NCBI GenBank assembly: GCA_964568425.1
Contig: CAZMPO010000039.1
Coordinates: 1 to 5,588, forward strand
Reading direction: 5' to 3'
DNA from: CAKSQF01 sp964568425
GTDB taxonomy: Bacteria > Bacillota > Clostridia > Oscillospirales > CAG-272
DNA length: 5,588 bases
Shown here: piece by piece, positions 5,028 to 5,588 of the stretch
How positions within the stretch are numbered: the first letter of the stretch is position 1
Layout of the letters: each line of letters begins with the position of its first letter
Translations under genes and position numbers: made by a program
Notes under the pieces: generated by a model
What the model saw: the letters and a program-made list of their open reading frames with translations, nothing else
Database searches by the model: none
What the model was told of the DNA's origin: nothing

Positions 5028-5588
5028 AAAAGAAATCAATCAAGCCTATTTTGTTAAAGCTCCCGTATGTCGCTTTTGTCTATCTCTTTGACAAGCTCAC
5101 AGAGGCAATCCGTCTTTCCTTGCGGAGCGACGTTATGGAAACGCTGTTAGCTATGGGTGAGGGCTTTGCCGAAGCGTTTGACACATTCGCGCCGAGCTTC
5201 CACCCAGTAGATTTGACCGTCGCCGTGATCGGAACGGGGCTTATCTTCCTTGTGATGTATGTACGGGGACTTGAAGCGCGGAAATACCGCAAAGGAATGG
5301 AATACGGCTCGGCACGTTGGGGTAACGCCGAGGATATTGCGCCGTACATAGACCCCGTATTTGAAAATAACGTACTGCTTACCAACACCGAGCGTCTTAT
5401 GATGTCAAGCCGTCCGTCCCACCCGAAATATGCGAGAAACAAAAACGTGCTTGTGGTCGGCGGTAGCGGAAGCGGTAAAACCCGCTTTTACGTCAAACCG
5501 AACTTAATGCAAATGCACAGTAGCTACGTTGTAACAGACCCGAAGGGTTACAATAATGGAGGACAGAGAAAATGTCACATTCTCTCAT
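5024..5588 (+). CDS. VirD4-like type IV coupling protein, CD1115 family, N-terminal part (runs off the window, probably interrupted)
   Basis: The start ATG overlaps the preceding stop (ATGA). The readable frame gives 188 residues against about 600 for the family. A hydrophobic segment lies at about residues 8-22 and a clear transmembrane helix at 62-80 (VDLTVAVIGTGLIFLVMYV), the usual N-terminal membrane anchor. It is followed by EYGSARWGNAEDI, VLLTNTERLMMS and the Walker A motif GGSGSGKT at residues 146-153, then KPNLMQ and SSYVVTDPKG (ending at residue 175). These coupling ATPases dock the relaxosome to the type IV secretion channel and help pump DNA. After TDPKG the family continues, as I recall, with a T(V/I)LxECGKxL-like stretch. 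Here it becomes YNNGGQRKCHILS, which has no similarity. The gene is therefore probably broken by an insertion at about 5546-5549. The frame stays open to the window end by chance. Confidence 0.88.
   Translation, partial: MKKKSIKPILLKLPYVAFVYLFDKLTEAIRLSLRSDVMETLLAMGEGFAEAFDTFAPSFHPVDLTVAVIGTGLIFLVMYVRGLEARKYRKGMEYGSARWGNAEDIAPYIDPVFENNVLLTNTERLMMSSRPSHPKYARNKNVLVVGGSGSGKTRFYVKPNLMQMHSSYVVTDPKGYNNGGQRKCHILS
5548..5588 (+). mobile_element. Possible left end of an insertion inside the coupling-protein gene
   Basis: From about 5548 the sequence no longer encodes coupling-protein family residues. It contains GGAGGA (5558-5563), then 8 nt, then an ATG at 5572 opening MSHSL to the window edge. It also has an imperfect palindrome (5566-5575 against 5577-5586, 9 of 10 pairs). 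New sequence with its own translation start and terminal dyad is what the end of an insertion sequence could look like, but I cannot assign a family. It lacks the GTGYG start of a group II intron. An assembly join at a contig end would look the same. Confidence 0.35.
5566..5586. repeat. Imperfect palindrome at the window's right edge
   Basis: GAGAAAATGT (5566-5575) and ACATTCTCTC (5577-5586) are inverted copies around a single C, with 9 of 10 positions paired. With almost no loop it is more likely a dimeric protein-binding site than an RNA hairpin. Its inner part, AATGT-C-ACATT, is perfect and overlaps the ATG at 5572. Confidence 0.6.

Larger units (their letters stand above)
3220..5588 (+). 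mobile_element. Left part of an integrative conjugative element (partial)
   Basis: The HTH/DUF6017, PcfB and VirD4-CD1115 genes in this order and with this spacing are the signature of a conjugation module found in many clostridial ICEs and conjugative transposons. The chromosomal M16C gene on the left is not part of such modules. The boundary must lie between 3117 and about 3325; I place it provisionally after the tandem repeat. Integrase, relaxase and the secretion channel genes (Maff2/TrbL-like, PrgI, VirB4) are not in the window. The exact end is uncertain because no second attachment site can be seen. Confidence 0.72.

Noticed and set aside
5080..5442. Reverse-strand 120-codon frame opposite the coupling-protein gene
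   Set aside because: It is antisense to the transmembrane and pre-Walker region of a recognised protein, with no ribosome binding site or family features.
5546..5588. Group II intron inserted in the coupling-protein gene
   Set aside because: The sequence after the break does not begin with the GTGYG consensus, and a ribosome binding site and ATG follow almost at once, unlike the long structured 5' part of such introns.

Overview
The window looks like DNA from a Gram-positive gut or rumen Clostridia member (Oscillospiraceae/Ruminococcus-like). This is inferred from consensus sigma-A promoter elements, strong AAAGGAGG-type ribosome binding sites, moderate GC, and the protein families present. 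It has two unrelated halves that meet in a roughly 400-base non-coding stretch.

Positions 1-3116 are ordinary chromosomal sequence. A short upstream region carries a near-perfect extended -10 promoter (TTGACA, 17 bp, TATAAT). It drives a single large gene for a cytosolic M16C zinc metallopeptidase of the presequence protease (PreP)/falcilysin/HypA type. The full inverted zinc motif HxxEH, the distal Glu ligand and the C-terminal Arg/Tyr pair are all present.

Positions 3117-3523 hold no confident gene. Here chromosomal sequence gives way to an integrative conjugative element (ICE). The stretch contains a tandem 11-bp repeat, a short open tail that looks like the 3' end of a truncated gene, a strong nested hairpin with a T-tract (intrinsic terminator), and a small frame that ends in the ribosome binding site of the next gene.

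Positions 3524-5588 are the start of a conjugation operon of the type common in clostridial ICEs. It encodes a helix-turn-helix protein with a DUF6017-type C-terminus and an in-frame 15-bp tandem repeat, a possible 11-codon ORF, a PcfB-family (DUF3801) protein, and the N-terminal part of a VirD4-like coupling ATPase (CD1115 family). The coupling protein overlaps the pcfB-like gene by 4 bp (ATGA). By family knowledge, PcfB and VirD4 work together to bring the relaxosome to the type IV secretion channel. The HTH protein is probably a DNA-binding regulator or replication-associated factor.

The most suspicious spot is the right edge. The coupling-protein sequence matches its family through the Walker A motif and TDPKG. 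It then changes abruptly to unrelated sequence with its own ribosome binding site, ATG and a 10-bp palindrome, which suggests an insertion element or another rearrangement inside the ATPase gene. No integrase, relaxase, CRISPR array, tRNA or rRNA is visible. I found no clearly new biological system; the candidates worth checking are listed in the findings.
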